Assembly: GCF_000717595.1 (NCBI RefSeq)
Contig: NZ_JNZO01000025.1
Location: forward strand, 1 to 64,000
From: Streptomyces flavochromogenes
GTDB lineage: Bacteria > Actinomycetota > Actinomycetes > Streptomycetales > Streptomycetaceae
Length of the DNA stretch: 64,000 nucleotides
Reading direction: 5' to 3'
Under the pieces are notes generated by a model that did not search any database, was not told the origin of the DNA, and saw nothing but the letters and a program-made list of their open reading frames with translations. Below are positions 41,947 to 49,778 of this stretch, piece after piece. Both the position numbers and the translations under genes were made by a program. The stretch's first letter is position 1; every line of letters begins with the position of its first letter.

Positions 41947-42120
41947 ATGCCGAACGTGGAGAAGACGCCCCGCCAGACGATCCGGGTAGATCGAGACCTC
42001 TGGGAGAAGGCCGGCAGGGCTGTAGGTGCGCGTGGACGCGGCGCCGCCATCCGTGACTTTCTGCGCTGGCTCACGCATGAGACGGATGAGCTTCCTGTGC
42101 GTCCTGCGCCGGAGAAGTAG
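41947..42120 (+). CDS. Ribbon-helix-helix (CopG/MetJ-like) regulator
   Basis: 57 residues, MPNVEKTPRQTIRVDRDLWEKAGRAV. The first strand (QTIRV) and following D-x-x-L-W-E-K-A helix and a glycine-turned second helix (GRGAAIRDFLRWL) are the RHH fold. It has GGAGAG before ATG. It is the only plus-strand gene in this part of the phage and has three palindromes upstream, so it likely represses itself and the leftward spread-like operon. The 3' end overlaps the gene at 42071 by 50 bp antisense. Confidence 0.75.
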   Translation: MPNVEKTPRQTIRVDRDLWEKAGRAVGARGRGAAIRDFLRWLTHETDELPVRPAPEK

Positions 42121-42760
42121 TCCCGGCTCCCGCCTGATCGAGGTCGATCCACTTCCGCAGCGCCTCCCACTCGTGCGGCTCGAACGCGCAGCCGCACCAT
42201 CGGCACGTCACCGCACGCTCCCCGGGGTAGTGCCGCAGGATCGCCCCGCAGACCGCCCCCGACGGATCGATGGCCGGGCACTTACCGAGCCGGGTGCCGC
42301 GCTCCTCGGCCAGCCGCGGGTGCACGACACTCGCGGCCGCGCCGTGCAGGTCGCGGATCTCGCGTGCGAGGTCGCCGGCGGCGGGCCAGTGCTGGACGAT
42401 CCAGTCGAGGGAGTGGTGCAGCGCGGCCGCCGCGGATCCGACGCGGTTGGGAATGCTGACGCCGAGGGTGGGGGTTGGCCAGCGGCGAGCGTCGTGCAGG
42501 GCCTCGCGCCACGACTCCAAGGTGGCGACCATGCCGCCCGGCCCCCGCAGGTCGAGGACGTGTTCGTCTACGGGCAGAGCGCCATCCACAGCCTGCGCGT
42601 GGCCGCCGTGCTGGCTGCCCCGGGCGGCGGGCGGCAGGAACGCGGCGAGGGCGCGGTACAGGGAGGGCATGCGGAGCAGCTGCTTGGCGAGGGCGCGCGT
42701 GCAGCCGGTGCAGAGGTAGGCGTCGGTCTCTCGTGCCTCACACAACTGGCAGACGTTCAC
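42071..42760 (-). CDS. Zinc-binding phage protein
   Basis: 229 residues. CxxC zinc pairs at both ends: MNVCQLCEARETDAYLCTGC at the start and CPAIDPSGAVCGAILRHYPGERAVTCRWCGC near the end. The middle is helical (WREALHDARR, AAALHHSLDWIVQHW, LAREIRDLHGAAA). Similar proteins occur in actinophage replication regions; function unknown. Confidence 0.6.
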   Translation of the reverse strand: MNVCQLCEARETDAYLCTGCTRALAKQLLRMPSLYRALAAFLPPAARGSQHGGHAQAVDGALPVDEHVLDLRGPGGMVATLESWREALHDARRWPTPTLGVSIPNRVGSAAAALHHSLDWIVQHWPAAGDLAREIRDLHGAAASVVHPRLAEERGTRLGKCPAIDPSGAVCGAILRHYPGERAVTCRWCGCAFEPHEWEALRKWIDLDQAGAGTTSPAQDAQEAHPSHA

Positions 42761-42773
42761 GGAGTTCTCCTGT

Positions 42774-43250
42774 TCAAGCGGCGGCCGAAACGTCCGGCGG
42801 CGCGTCGAGGGTCACGCGGGCTGCCTCGACCGCCGCAGCCGCCTGCTCTGGAGTATCGAAGGTGCCGAGGTGCATGTTCACGCGGTTGCGCTTCAGGCGA
42901 GCTGCGTAGCGCTGGGTCCGGGTGAGGTAGACGCCGAGAGGGAGCTCTCGCGCCGCAACAGTCCTGTTGAGGTTGGACTGGCTGGGAGAGACCAGGCGGA
43001 GATTCTCGCGCCGGCAGTCGAGCCGGTTGCGGTTGATGTGGTCGACGATCAGGCGGTACCCGGTGCCGTCCGGGACATCCATGAGCCATCGGTGGACCAG
43101 GACGACTGTCCGGCCGTTCCACATTTGCGCGTAGCCGTGGCTACCGATGCTGAGCAGGCGAGGACCGAGGCGCTCATAGTCCTCGACATCCAGCAGGACG
43201 AGGGTCAGGTCCCCGCTGTTCGCAGCGGGGACCTCGACGTAGGCACGCAT
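42774..43250 (-). CDS. HNH homing-type endonuclease with AP2-like end
   Basis: 158 residues. HRWLMDVPDGTGYRLIVDHINRNRLDCRRENLRLVSPSQSNLNR is the HNH_3 core (H-R, V-D-H-x-N, N-x-R-x-N-L-R). The C-terminal LPLGVYLTRTQRYAARLKRNRVNMHLGTFDTPEQAAAA is the AP2-like DNA-binding element. Such genes are often mobile. It overlaps the SSB stop codon by 1 base. Confidence 0.88.
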   Translation of the reverse strand: MRAYVEVPAANSGDLTLVLLDVEDYERLGPRLLSIGSHGYAQMWNGRTVVLVHRWLMDVPDGTGYRLIVDHINRNRLDCRRENLRLVSPSQSNLNRTVAARELPLGVYLTRTQRYAARLKRNRVNMHLGTFDTPEQAAAAVEAARVTLDAPPDVSAAA

Positions 43251-43732
43251 CAGAAGGGGGCCTTGTCCTGCTGCTGCGCGCCCCAACCCCCGTTGGCGGG
43301 CGCCTGCTGGGCGGGCTGGGCGCCACCCCAGCCGCCGGAGGCCTGCTGCCCTCCCTGCTGGCCTCCGGCCGGGTTCTTCGTGACCTTCGCGGTCGCGCGG
43401 AGAAGGGACGGGCCGACCTCCTCGACGTCGATCTCGTACACGGTCCGCTTCACCTGCTCGCGGTCCTCGTAGGACCGCTGCTTGAGGCGGCCCTGGACGA
43501 TGACCCGCATGCCCTTGCTGAGGGACTCAGCGACGTTCTCGGCGGCCTGGCGCCAGACCGAGCAGGTGAGGAACAGGCCTTCGCCGTCCTCCCACTCGTT
43601 CGTGGTCTTGTTGAGGGTCCGCGGGGTGGACGCGATGCGGAACTTGGCGACGGCGACGCCGGCGGGGGTGAAGCGGAGCTCGGGGTCGTCGACGAGGTTG
43701 CCGACGATCGTGATCGTGGTCTCTCCGGCCAT
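43250..43732 (-). CDS. ssb: Single-stranded DNA-binding protein (phage SSB)
   Basis: 160 residues. OB fold with [32 protein letters not shown] and [38 protein letters not shown]. Residues 115-155 are a G/Q/A-rich linker, and the tip is QDKAPF rather than the usual acidic D-D-D-x-P-F, so the partner-binding tail is weaker in acid. It is in the replication cluster, with the zinc-finger gene starting 30 bp upstream. Confidence 0.92.
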   Translation of the reverse strand: MAGETTITIVGNLVDDPELRFTPAGVAVAKFRIASTPRTLNKTTNEWEDGEGLFLTCSVWRQAAENVAESLSKGMRVIVQGRLKQRSYEDREQVKRTVYEIDVEEVGPSLLRATAKVTKNPAGGQQGGQQASGGWGGAQPAQQAPANGGWGAQQQDKAPF

Positions 43733-43762
43733 GGGGTTTCTCCTTTTCGGTGTCTTGGATGG

Positions 43763-44287
43763 TCAGGCGCCGTTGGCGCCGTTGAGGTCCTCGACGACGT
43801 ACAGGTCGAGGGAGGAAGCGAGCTGCCCGAGGGCGAGGTAGGTCTCCTCGTCGACCTTGTCGACGAGGAAGTCCGCGACCTTGTCGATGGCTGCGGCGGC
43901 GTAGGACCGGCCCACCGAGTCGAGGACGGCGGACAGGGCGTGTTCGTGCGCCGCCTGCCCGTCGAGTTCCAGGTGGTGGGCGTCGTGGTTTCCGCGCCCG
44001 TAGGACTCGACGGCTGCGGCGTGGACGCGCGCGTAGGCGCGTTCGCTGTAGCTGTCGGTGTGCCGGTTGAGCACGTACTGGGTGATGGCCGCGCCGCAGT
44101 CGGCGTGGTCGATGAGGTGGTCGCCGGCCTTGATGCCGCAGGCGCAGCACTGGAGGAAGTTGCCGGCCTCCTTCGTCTCCGGGTTCCAGTAGCTGCCGAA
44201 GTGGACGTTCTCGGTGGTGCCGCAGTCCTGGCAGTTGGTGGGGCCGGTGTGGCCGTGTGCGCGGGCGATGTCGTCGGTGGTGGTCAC
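43763..44287 (-). CDS. Zinc-finger phage protein
   Basis: 174 residues from GTG preceded by GGAGG. An N-terminal four-Cys set (GPTNCQDCGTT, FLQCCACGIKAG) and a histidine-rich middle (LIDHADCGAAI, HDAHHLELDGQAAHEH). Then a long helical C-terminal half (AAAIDKVADFLVDKVDEETYLAL). It lies between SSB and DUF3987 genes. Its ribosome site is part of a 17-base inverted repeat with the end of the upstream gene. Confidence 0.6.
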   Translation of the reverse strand: MTTTDDIARAHGHTGPTNCQDCGTTENVHFGSYWNPETKEAGNFLQCCACGIKAGDHLIDHADCGAAITQYVLNRHTDSYSERAYARVHAAAVESYGRGNHDAHHLELDGQAAHEHALSAVLDSVGRSYAAAAIDKVADFLVDKVDEETYLALGQLASSLDLYVVEDLNGANGA

Positions 44288-44295
44288 GGGCTTTC

Positions 44296-44472
44296 CTCCA
44301 TTAATTCCATGCAGTTGGGACGTGCAAGGTAGGGGCTGCCGGTGCGAAAGCTGACCCCCGGTGACTCTTCTGGTTACAGAGAGTTAGAGTTAGTTGAAAA
44401 TGGGCTTACGGGGGATCCTGGAAGTAATCCAGGACCCTTCAGGCGGCACCCCGAGGCATGGAATTAATGGAG
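44296..44472. repeat. 17-bp inverted repeat spanning a gene end and a ribosome-binding site
   Basis: CTCCATTAATTCCATGC at 44296-44312 and its exact reverse complement at 44456-44472, 143 bp apart. On the minus transcript the first copy lies in the last codons of the DUF3987 gene (44439 on), and the second ends in GGAG just before GAAAG and GTG of the next gene. Pairing would cover the ribosome site. In the loop there is a 7-bp hairpin TCCTGGA-AGTAA-TCCAGGA (44416-44434). Confidence 0.85.
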
Positions 44473-46040
44473 ATAACCCTCGACTCCACGCCCTGAACGT
44501 CCGGATGTGCCACGAACCGTGGCTTCTGCGGTCGACCTCGCTGCCCCTCTTTCCGCTCGGGCGGGTCGATCTGCCGCAGCCAGCCGCCGCGCAGCAGCAC
44601 GTCGATGGCGTCGTCCACGTCGGCCATGTCCGTGCACCAGGCCTGGCCTCGAACGCCCTTCTCGACCTCGCCGGCGGAGAACCTGCCCTCGGCCCCCTTC
44701 CGTCGCAGCCAGTCGAGGACCGCGCGGGCGGGGCCGAGCTTCGATTGCCGCTCGGCTGACATGAGGTCAGACACCAGGCGGGCATGAGCGATCAGGTAGG
44801 GGACGAGAGAGACGGCATCGTCCATCACGTCGACCGGCACGACATCTGCGGAGGGGTTGTCGAGCAGCGTCAGCACGGCAGCGATGCGCAGGACCTGGCC
44901 GGGCAGCTTCTTCGCCCAGCCCTCGATCGAGGCCAGGTCGCCGTGGGCCTTGTGCCTCGGCTCGAGCGCCTCCCAGAACGCGCGGAACGACGCCTTCGCC
45001 AGGGCATCGAGCTGCAGCTCGCGACACTCCTCGTCATCCCAGATCGCTGCCATCATCGCCTTGACCTGATCGCCCCACGCCTGGCTGGTGGATGCGGGGA
45101 TCGGGTCCGTGTCGTACACCCGTTCACCGACACGGCTGGCGGGCATGGAGAACACGAAACGGGCCATGAGGCCGCGGGCCTCGAAGACATCGCCAGTCTC
45201 GCCCATGCCGGTCAGGAAGCCCGGCTGCACGGCAAGGCCCAGTGAGAGGTTCGGACGCTCGAGGAGAAGGGGTCGGCCACTCTTTCTGTTCACCGCGTGC
45301 GGCTCGTGACTCCACGCCTTGAGCACGATTTCCGGGTTGGCGTTCTTGCTGTACCGGCCGCCGACGTTGCCGAGGAACGAGCTCTCGGTGGAGAGCACGG
45401 CCAGTCGTTCGCCCTGCTCGGCGATCACGTCGGTTGCGGCCTCCGGTGTGGTGTCGTCCGCGATGAGCTGGGTGAAGACCTTCGGCTCGCCGAGCATCTC
45501 CAGGTCGTCGCGAGCGGCGTCGAGCAGCGCACGCATCGACTTCCGCTTCTCCGGGTCACTGGCCTTGATGACCTTCGACTCGGCATCGGACACGCAGGCC
45601 TCGGCGATCCGCCGATCCTGCTGGTCGCGGGCGACGGCCAGCTTGTCCTCCTCGCGCCGCCGCTTCTGCTCTTCGAAGATCGGCTTGGCCATGAGGGACA
45701 GGGCCGGCGATTTCATCTCGCCCGGCGCGGCGACGGGCATCGTGTAGAGGGTCACAGGCTCGGACCAGTCGGGCTTCGGACTGACGGTGCGGCGGCCCCC
45801 GATGGCCGTGGACACGACGGCCATACCGAGCCAGGCCGGAAGGTCGACGGGGACCTGGAGGCTGTCGGCCACGGCCTGAGCCATGCGCCCCACCCCCCGA
45901 AGCCGGGTGGCGTCGAGTGGCGGCGCGGGCGGGGGGTCCAAGGGCATGGGCTCGTCCCAGCCCTTGGCGTCCTCCGGGTGCACGCCGGTATCCCACGACG
46001 GGGCTTCGATGTTCGGCTTCCACTGGGGTGCACTCGTCAC
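44439..46040 (-). CDS. DUF3987-family replication protein
   Basis: 533 residues from GTG overlapping the previous stop as GTGA. Pattern: PVDLPAWLGMAVVSTAIGGRRTVSPKPDWSEPVTLYTMPVAAPGEMKSPALSLMAKPI is the DUF3987 signature with its non-canonical P-loop-like P-G-E-M-K-S. Later TESSFLGNVGGRYS and NPEIVLKAWSHEPH, and C-terminal winged helix (RAVLDWLRRKGAEGRFSAGEVEKG). These act with a TOPRIM primase in phage and ICE replication. Confidence 0.87.
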   Translation of the reverse strand: MTSAPQWKPNIEAPSWDTGVHPEDAKGWDEPMPLDPPPAPPLDATRLRGVGRMAQAVADSLQVPVDLPAWLGMAVVSTAIGGRRTVSPKPDWSEPVTLYTMPVAAPGEMKSPALSLMAKPIFEEQKRRREEDKLAVARDQQDRRIAEACVSDAESKVIKASDPEKRKSMRALLDAARDDLEMLGEPKVFTQLIADDTTPEAATDVIAEQGERLAVLSTESSFLGNVGGRYSKNANPEIVLKAWSHEPHAVNRKSGRPLLLERPNLSLGLAVQPGFLTGMGETGDVFEARGLMARFVFSMPASRVGERVYDTDPIPASTSQAWGDQVKAMMAAIWDDEECRELQLDALAKASFRAFWEALEPRHKAHGDLASIEGWAKKLPGQVLRIAAVLTLLDNPSADVVPVDVMDDAVSLVPYLIAHARLVSDLMSAERQSKLGPARAVLDWLRRKGAEGRFSAGEVEKGVRGQAWCTDMADVDDAIDVLLRGGWLRQIDPPERKEGQRGRPQKPRFVAHPDVQGVESRVISINSMPRGAA

Positions 46041-46900
46041 CGCGCCACCACCGCGGTGACGTCCGGGTGTGGAACGGGCGCCCATACCTGATCGAAGTCG
46101 GCGTCCCGATGGCCGGCATCGAAGTGATCGGCCGCGTCCTTGCCCGTGCGGGCCTGCACCACATAGACGGAGCGGGCGAGGTCGCGCAGGGAGTCGACGA
46201 CCTGGACTGCGTGCTTCTGCCCAGGCTCGTCGCGGTCAGCCACGACGGTGATGTCGGCACCCTCGAGGAACTGGGCGTGCTCTGCGGTCCAGCGGCCGGC
46301 GCCGGCGGCATTGCATGTGGCGACCAGACCATGGTCGACGAGCGCGTGCACGTCCTTCTCGCCCTCGGCGATCCAGATGACCCGATCGGCGACCTTCGCT
46401 GCCAGCAACTCTGGCAGCCGGTACGGGATGGCCCGGACGAGTCGGTTCCCCTGCTTGTCGTTGAGGGACCACCGGCGTCCGGATTTGGCGTCACCGTCGG
46501 GGCGCCACTGCGCGAAGCACTTGTGGTCGCAGCGGGTCACGCCGTGGACGGTGAGGCGGTTCTCGTCCCGGTAGAGGTACTGGGCCACGCGCCTATGGCC
46601 GCGGTCCTGGCAGGGGATCCAGGTGTCGTTCTCGGGGCTGTCGCGGGGTCGCTCGGGGAGCGGCTCGTCGAACAGGTCGGCTTCGGTCCAGCCGATGGCG
46701 GTCAGGAAGTCGGCGTTGCCCTGGCATTTGTGGCAGTACACGCCGACGCCGTTGTTGATGCGCTTGATGGCGACGGTGCCGGGGGAGTCGCCCGCGTGGC
46801 AGATGCCGCGGGTGCGGAGTGCTCCTCCGGTGTAGCGGGTGGGCTCGCCCATGCTGCCGAGGAGGTCGGCGAGCCGGTTGAAGGCGATGGTGTCGTTCAC
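46037..46900 (-). CDS. TOPRIM-type primase (replication) protein
   Basis: 287 residues. N-terminal zinc-binding part (RGICHAGDSPGTVAIKRINNGVGVYCHKCQGN, then CDHKC). TOPRIM core with VIWIAEGEKDVHALVDHGLVAT (Glu) and ADITVVADRDEPGQKHA (D-x-D). No polymerase or helicase domain is visible, so it likely works with the DUF3987 product. The end overlaps the next start as GTGA. Confidence 0.85.
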   Translation of the reverse strand: MNDTIAFNRLADLLGSMGEPTRYTGGALRTRGICHAGDSPGTVAIKRINNGVGVYCHKCQGNADFLTAIGWTEADLFDEPLPERPRDSPENDTWIPCQDRGHRRVAQYLYRDENRLTVHGVTRCDHKCFAQWRPDGDAKSGRRWSLNDKQGNRLVRAIPYRLPELLAAKVADRVIWIAEGEKDVHALVDHGLVATCNAAGAGRWTAEHAQFLEGADITVVADRDEPGQKHAVQVVDSLRDLARSVYVVQARTGKDAADHFDAGHRDADFDQVWAPVPHPDVTAVVAR

Positions 46901-46944
46901 GAACGAGGCTCTCTTCTCCGAGCAGGTTTTGGTGTCCGTGTCGG

Positions 46945-46985
46945 GCCCGGGATTCCGTCACGAAATCCGTGACGGAATCCCGGGC
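46945..46985. promoter_or_regulatory. 18-bp perfect-stem hairpin upstream of primase gene
   Basis: GCCCGGGATTCCGTCACG and CGTGACGGAATCCCGGGC pair without mismatch around AAATC. It lies between the small gene at 46,993 and the primase gene, 44 bp before the primase ATG. It is too strong to be chance in 92 bp. It may be an attenuator, an internal terminator, or part of an origin. Confidence 0.7.
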
Positions 46986-46992
46986 CGTGCGA

Positions 46993-47241
46993 CTAGCCGG
47001 CCTTCTTCAGGGACGAGGCGACCTCGTCGGCCATGGCGGTGATGGCGTAGTTCCAGCGGCGGGCCGCGTTCAGGACGGCCATCGGGGAGGGCTGTTCCTC
47101 GAGGTCCGCGCGGATGGATCCGAGGGTCAGGTGGAAGCGGGCCTGTACGGCGACGAGCGCGAGGTGCGCGGCGCCCTGGTCGTCGTCATCGGTGGTGTCG
47201 ACGGGCTCGGAGACGGGCCACTGGCCCGGGACGCGGCTCAC
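46993..47241 (-). CDS. Small phage early protein, unknown
   Basis: 82 residues from GTG overlapping the previous stop as GTGA. Acidic start (VDTTDDDDQGAAHLALVAVQARFHLTL) and helix LNAARRWNYAITAMADEVASSLKKAG. No family recognised. Confidence 0.55.
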   Translation of the reverse strand: MSRVPGQWPVSEPVDTTDDDDQGAAHLALVAVQARFHLTLGSIRADLEEQPSPMAVLNAARRWNYAITAMADEVASSLKKAG

Positions 47242-47561
47242 TGAACACCATCCACGCTGGTCTCGATCCAGCGGGCGATCTCGTCGAAGGACATCGCGAT
47301 GCTGCCCGTGGCGAGGGCGTGCAGCGCCCGCATGCAGAGTTCGAAGCCGACGGCGTTCTCGGCCGCGGCCGAGGGCGTCGCGCCGCGGGCTGCCAGGTAG
47401 CGTTCTGCGGCGAAGGGCTCCGTCTCGTCCCACGGGGCGGGGGTCGTGGCCATCACTTCGACGGCGAGCATGAAGGCCTGGTCGCGGATCTCCTCACCGC
47501 GCCCCATGCTGTGGACGGCGGCGAAGTACTGGGCGCGTTCGGTGTGCGTCAGGGGGTTCAC
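47238..47561 (-). CDS. Small helical phage early protein, unknown
   Basis: 107 residues from GTG. Helical throughout: LTHTERAQYFAAVHSMGRGEEIRDQAFMLAVEVMATTP and AVGFELCMRALHALATGSIAMSFDEIARW. GTGA overlaps at both ends, as with its neighbours. Function unknown. Confidence 0.6.
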   Translation of the reverse strand: MNPLTHTERAQYFAAVHSMGRGEEIRDQAFMLAVEVMATTPAPWDETEPFAAERYLAARGATPSAAAENAVGFELCMRALHALATGSIAMSFDEIARWIETSVDGVQ

Positions 47562-47713
47562 GCCGCCTCCTTGGTGACGTTGGACTGGTGGAAGATGACT
47601 CGGAGCCGGGCGCGCTGGGCGTCGGTGAGAGGCGGAGCCTGGGCGACGATCCGGTCGACGCGCTCCCAGTAGCCGGCGGGCCGCTCCGGCCGCGGTTCTA
47701 CGGTTTCGGTCAC
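47558..47713 (-). CDS. 51-residue phage early protein
   Basis: GTG start; acidic/basic: MTETVEPRPERPAGYWERVDR then a helix VAQAPPLTDAQRARLRVIF and tail HQSNVTKEAA. It is coupled on both sides by GTGA overlaps. The PPLT-x-x-Q-R-x-x-L-R-x-x-F layout is common in short actinophage and ICE proteins. Confidence 0.55.
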   Translation of the reverse strand: MTETVEPRPERPAGYWERVDRIVAQAPPLTDAQRARLRVIFHQSNVTKEAA

Positions 47714-48462
47714 TGGGCCTGCTCCTGTTCCAGCTGGCGGCGCATGGCGCGCAGGCCGTCGAGGAAGGTGTCGAGGTCGCCGATCACCGTGTCGAGTTCG
47801 GCGGCTTCGAGGCAGACGCCGTTACCGCCGGAGGTGAACGAGACCATCGGGGCGCCGGAGAACTCCTCCAGAGCGGACAACTCGGCGGTGAGGAGCTGGT
47901 TGGCGCGGCACGACATGCCCTCGGGGATGGGCATCGTGATGCGCGGCCCGGTGTGCTGGGTGTAGGGCTCGCCGTCATCGAAGTGGCGCGTGGTGCACAT
48001 GCCCGGGCGGCACCAGGGGAAGTGGCCGGGTTCGGTCCTCGACTGAGCCGTGTGCACCTGCTCGATCAGGTCGATGAGGGGCTTGATCGGCCTTCGGCTG
48101 GTGACGCGCTTGATGACCTCGGCGTTGATCGCGGCTACGGGCTTGAGCTCTTCGAGCCCCAGGTCATTGACTGCCTGCGCCCAGACGCCGTAGACGAAGC
48201 CGGTGGCGAGGGTCTGGTGGGCGTGCTGAAGAGTGGCGCCGTCGATGCCGGCCAGGGCGAGGGCCGACAGCACCGTGTCGTACATCTCGCCGCCGGTCTG
48301 GCCGATGTTCGCCTTGGTGCCAGACTGCGATTCTGCTTTGATGGTCATAGAGCTTCCTTCGATCTGCTTGCTGGCGGATTCGTTGAAGTGCTCGACAGAC
48401 GGCGTCGCGGTAGCCCCCGCGGCGCTGTTGTCGTTCTCTGCCTGAAGGGCCTGACGAGTCAT
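47710..48462 (-). CDS. Unknown phage early protein with HxC-type site
   Basis: 250 residues from the ATG overlapping the HTH stop as ATGA. The first 37 residues are polar; an internal ATG (MTIKAESQ) could be an alternative start. It has helical parts (LSALALAGIDGATLQHAHQTLATGFVYGVWAQAVND), HFPWCRPGMCTTRHF (Cys/His pair) and a C-terminal helix (LDGLRAMRRQLEQEQAQ). The segment C-R-x-G-M-C-x-x-x-H may bind metal. Function unknown. Confidence 0.55.
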   Translation of the reverse strand: MTRQALQAENDNSAAGATATPSVEHFNESASKQIEGSSMTIKAESQSGTKANIGQTGGEMYDTVLSALALAGIDGATLQHAHQTLATGFVYGVWAQAVNDLGLEELKPVAAINAEVIKRVTSRRPIKPLIDLIEQVHTAQSRTEPGHFPWCRPGMCTTRHFDDGEPYTQHTGPRITMPIPEGMSCRANQLLTAELSALEEFSGAPMVSFTSGGNGVCLEAAELDTVIGDLDTFLDGLRAMRRQLEQEQAQ

Positions 48463-48674
48463 GCGACACCTCGCTCGCCGGCGCTGATCCGGTCGGCGTC
48501 CTCGAGGCCCTTGAGCCAGGCGTCCACAGCGGACATCCGGTAAACGACATCGCGCCCCAGGCGAAAACCGGGCGGGCCGACGCGACGACGACGCCACGAG
48601 TGAATGGTGGCCACGGGCTTATTCAGGTACGAGGCCAGCTGCTTCGTAGTGAGCAGGGGAGATCCGTGAGACAT
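48459..48674 (-). CDS. Early HTH protein (excisionase/Cro-like)
   Basis: 71 residues starting MSHGSPLLTTKQLASYLNKPVATIHSWRRRRVGPPGFRLGRDVVYRMSAVDAWL, the HTH_17/excisionase pattern. It is the first gene of the leftward early operon, divergent from the repressor, with the repeated CAACGTTG sites in between. It could be the directionality factor or a Cro-like regulator. Confidence 0.75.
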   Translation of the reverse strand: MSHGSPLLTTKQLASYLNKPVATIHSWRRRRVGPPGFRLGRDVVYRMSAVDAWLKGLEDADRISAGERGVA

Positions 48675-48683
48675 GAAGACGGC

Positions 48684-48880
48684 TCCGTTGTGGGATGCGC
48701 CACCCGCAACCAATGTTGTGGATGTACCCACAAAACTACGCAACGTTGTGGGTCTCGTCAACAACAACGTTCGTATCCGGGGCAACGTTGTGGCTGCCGA
48801 CCTTGTCTATGGCGCGGATTCCGGGCCCCCGTGCATCGAACGTTGTGGCTGAGGGTTGCTGGGTGATGCTCAACGTTGGT
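48684..48880. promoter_or_regulatory. Seven CAACGTTG(TGG) operators between early HTH and repressor
   Basis: Copies, all centred on AACGTTG: 48684-48693 (degenerate CCGTTGTGG), 48711-48721 (CAATGTTGTGG), 48741-48751 (CAACGTTGTGG), 48762-48773 (reverse, AACAACGTTCG), 48783-48793 (CAACGTTGTGG), 48838-48848 (GAACGTTGTGG), 48871-48880 (CAACGTTGGT). The core CAACGTTG is its own reverse complement. They fill the divergent region of the lysogeny switch, so they are candidate repressor sites. The last abuts the repressor start, suggesting autoregulation. Confidence 0.78.
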
Positions 48881-48893
48881 AGACAATGACCTC

Positions 48894-49745
48894 ATGGCCA
48901 CAACGACAGACCCGGACCGCTGGGCGGATCTTGGCGAGCTGATCGCCGAACGGCGCAGGCAGATGGGCATGGATCAGGCTCATCTTGCTGAGGCTGCCGG
49001 CGTTTCTGAGAACACCATCGGCAACTACGAACGCGGCCGGGTCCCAGCACGCGGGAAGATGCCGGCAGGCTACTGGCGCGTTGAGAAGGCGCTCAAGCTA
49101 GGTAAGGGGAGCTTTGAAAGCATCCTTGCTGGGGAAGGCGTGACCTTCGAGATTGACGGACCAGCCTCGGGGAGGATGCGCCTGAGGGGTCCTGATGAAA
49201 TCGACGATCCTCACTTGAAAGCCGTGGTTGAAAAGGTTGGCGAGGCTCTGAACATGTCGGGACTCGCCATGGCATTCGCCGACCTCGCGCATCGATGGAA
49301 CGCACCCGAGGATCTTCTTGACCAGTACAAAGAGGCGTTGGACAACTTGTTGGCGGGGATGTTCCAGCCTGGCTCCGGGCCGCCTGAACTGCAGCGATAC
49401 CGGGAGGCGCAGGCGGCTGGGCTCACACCCGAGTCGGATGCAATGGAACGCAATCCGGAATTGGGGTGGGCGGCATACGCGGCTGATCCCGCAGAGGCGC
49501 GTCCGGCCGGCATGGGTGAGGAGTTGCGTGCTGCTCGGTGCGCCCGGGGCCTGAGTCGCGAAGAACTCAGCGACCTCACGCACGTGCCTGCTCGTATCAT
49601 CAGCCTGATCGAAAGCGAGGACTTTACCTTTGCGGGGGCTTCTATGCATGCCCCGGTGTACATCAAACTGCTTGCCGAAGAGGTCGGGCTGGACGCGGAA
49701 TCCCTCATTGAGCAATTCAGGCGGGACCATGTTGAGGGTCAGTAG
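48894..49745 (+). CDS. Phage repressor with two helix-turn-helix domains
   Basis: 283 residues. HTH1 at about 12-50 (LGELIAERRRQMGMDQAHLAEAAGVSENTIGNYERGR), a helical middle, then a second HTH near 208-260 (MGEELRAARCARGLSREELSDLTHVPARIISLIESEDF), which is the RodZ/HTH_25 pattern. No LexA/S24 peptidase domain. The gene is the only rightward early gene and faces the HTH gene over seven shared sites, the usual place of the immunity repressor. Confidence 0.8.
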   Translation: MATTTDPDRWADLGELIAERRRQMGMDQAHLAEAAGVSENTIGNYERGRVPARGKMPAGYWRVEKALKLGKGSFESILAGEGVTFEIDGPASGRMRLRGPDEIDDPHLKAVVEKVGEALNMSGLAMAFADLAHRWNAPEDLLDQYKEALDNLLAGMFQPGSGPPELQRYREAQAAGLTPESDAMERNPELGWAAYAADPAEARPAGMGEELRAARCARGLSREELSDLTHVPARIISLIESEDFTFAGASMHAPVYIKLLAEEVGLDAESLIEQFRRDHVEGQ

Positions 49746-49778
49746 CAGTTAGGCAGTCAAGGGTGCCCGTCCGTGTGA

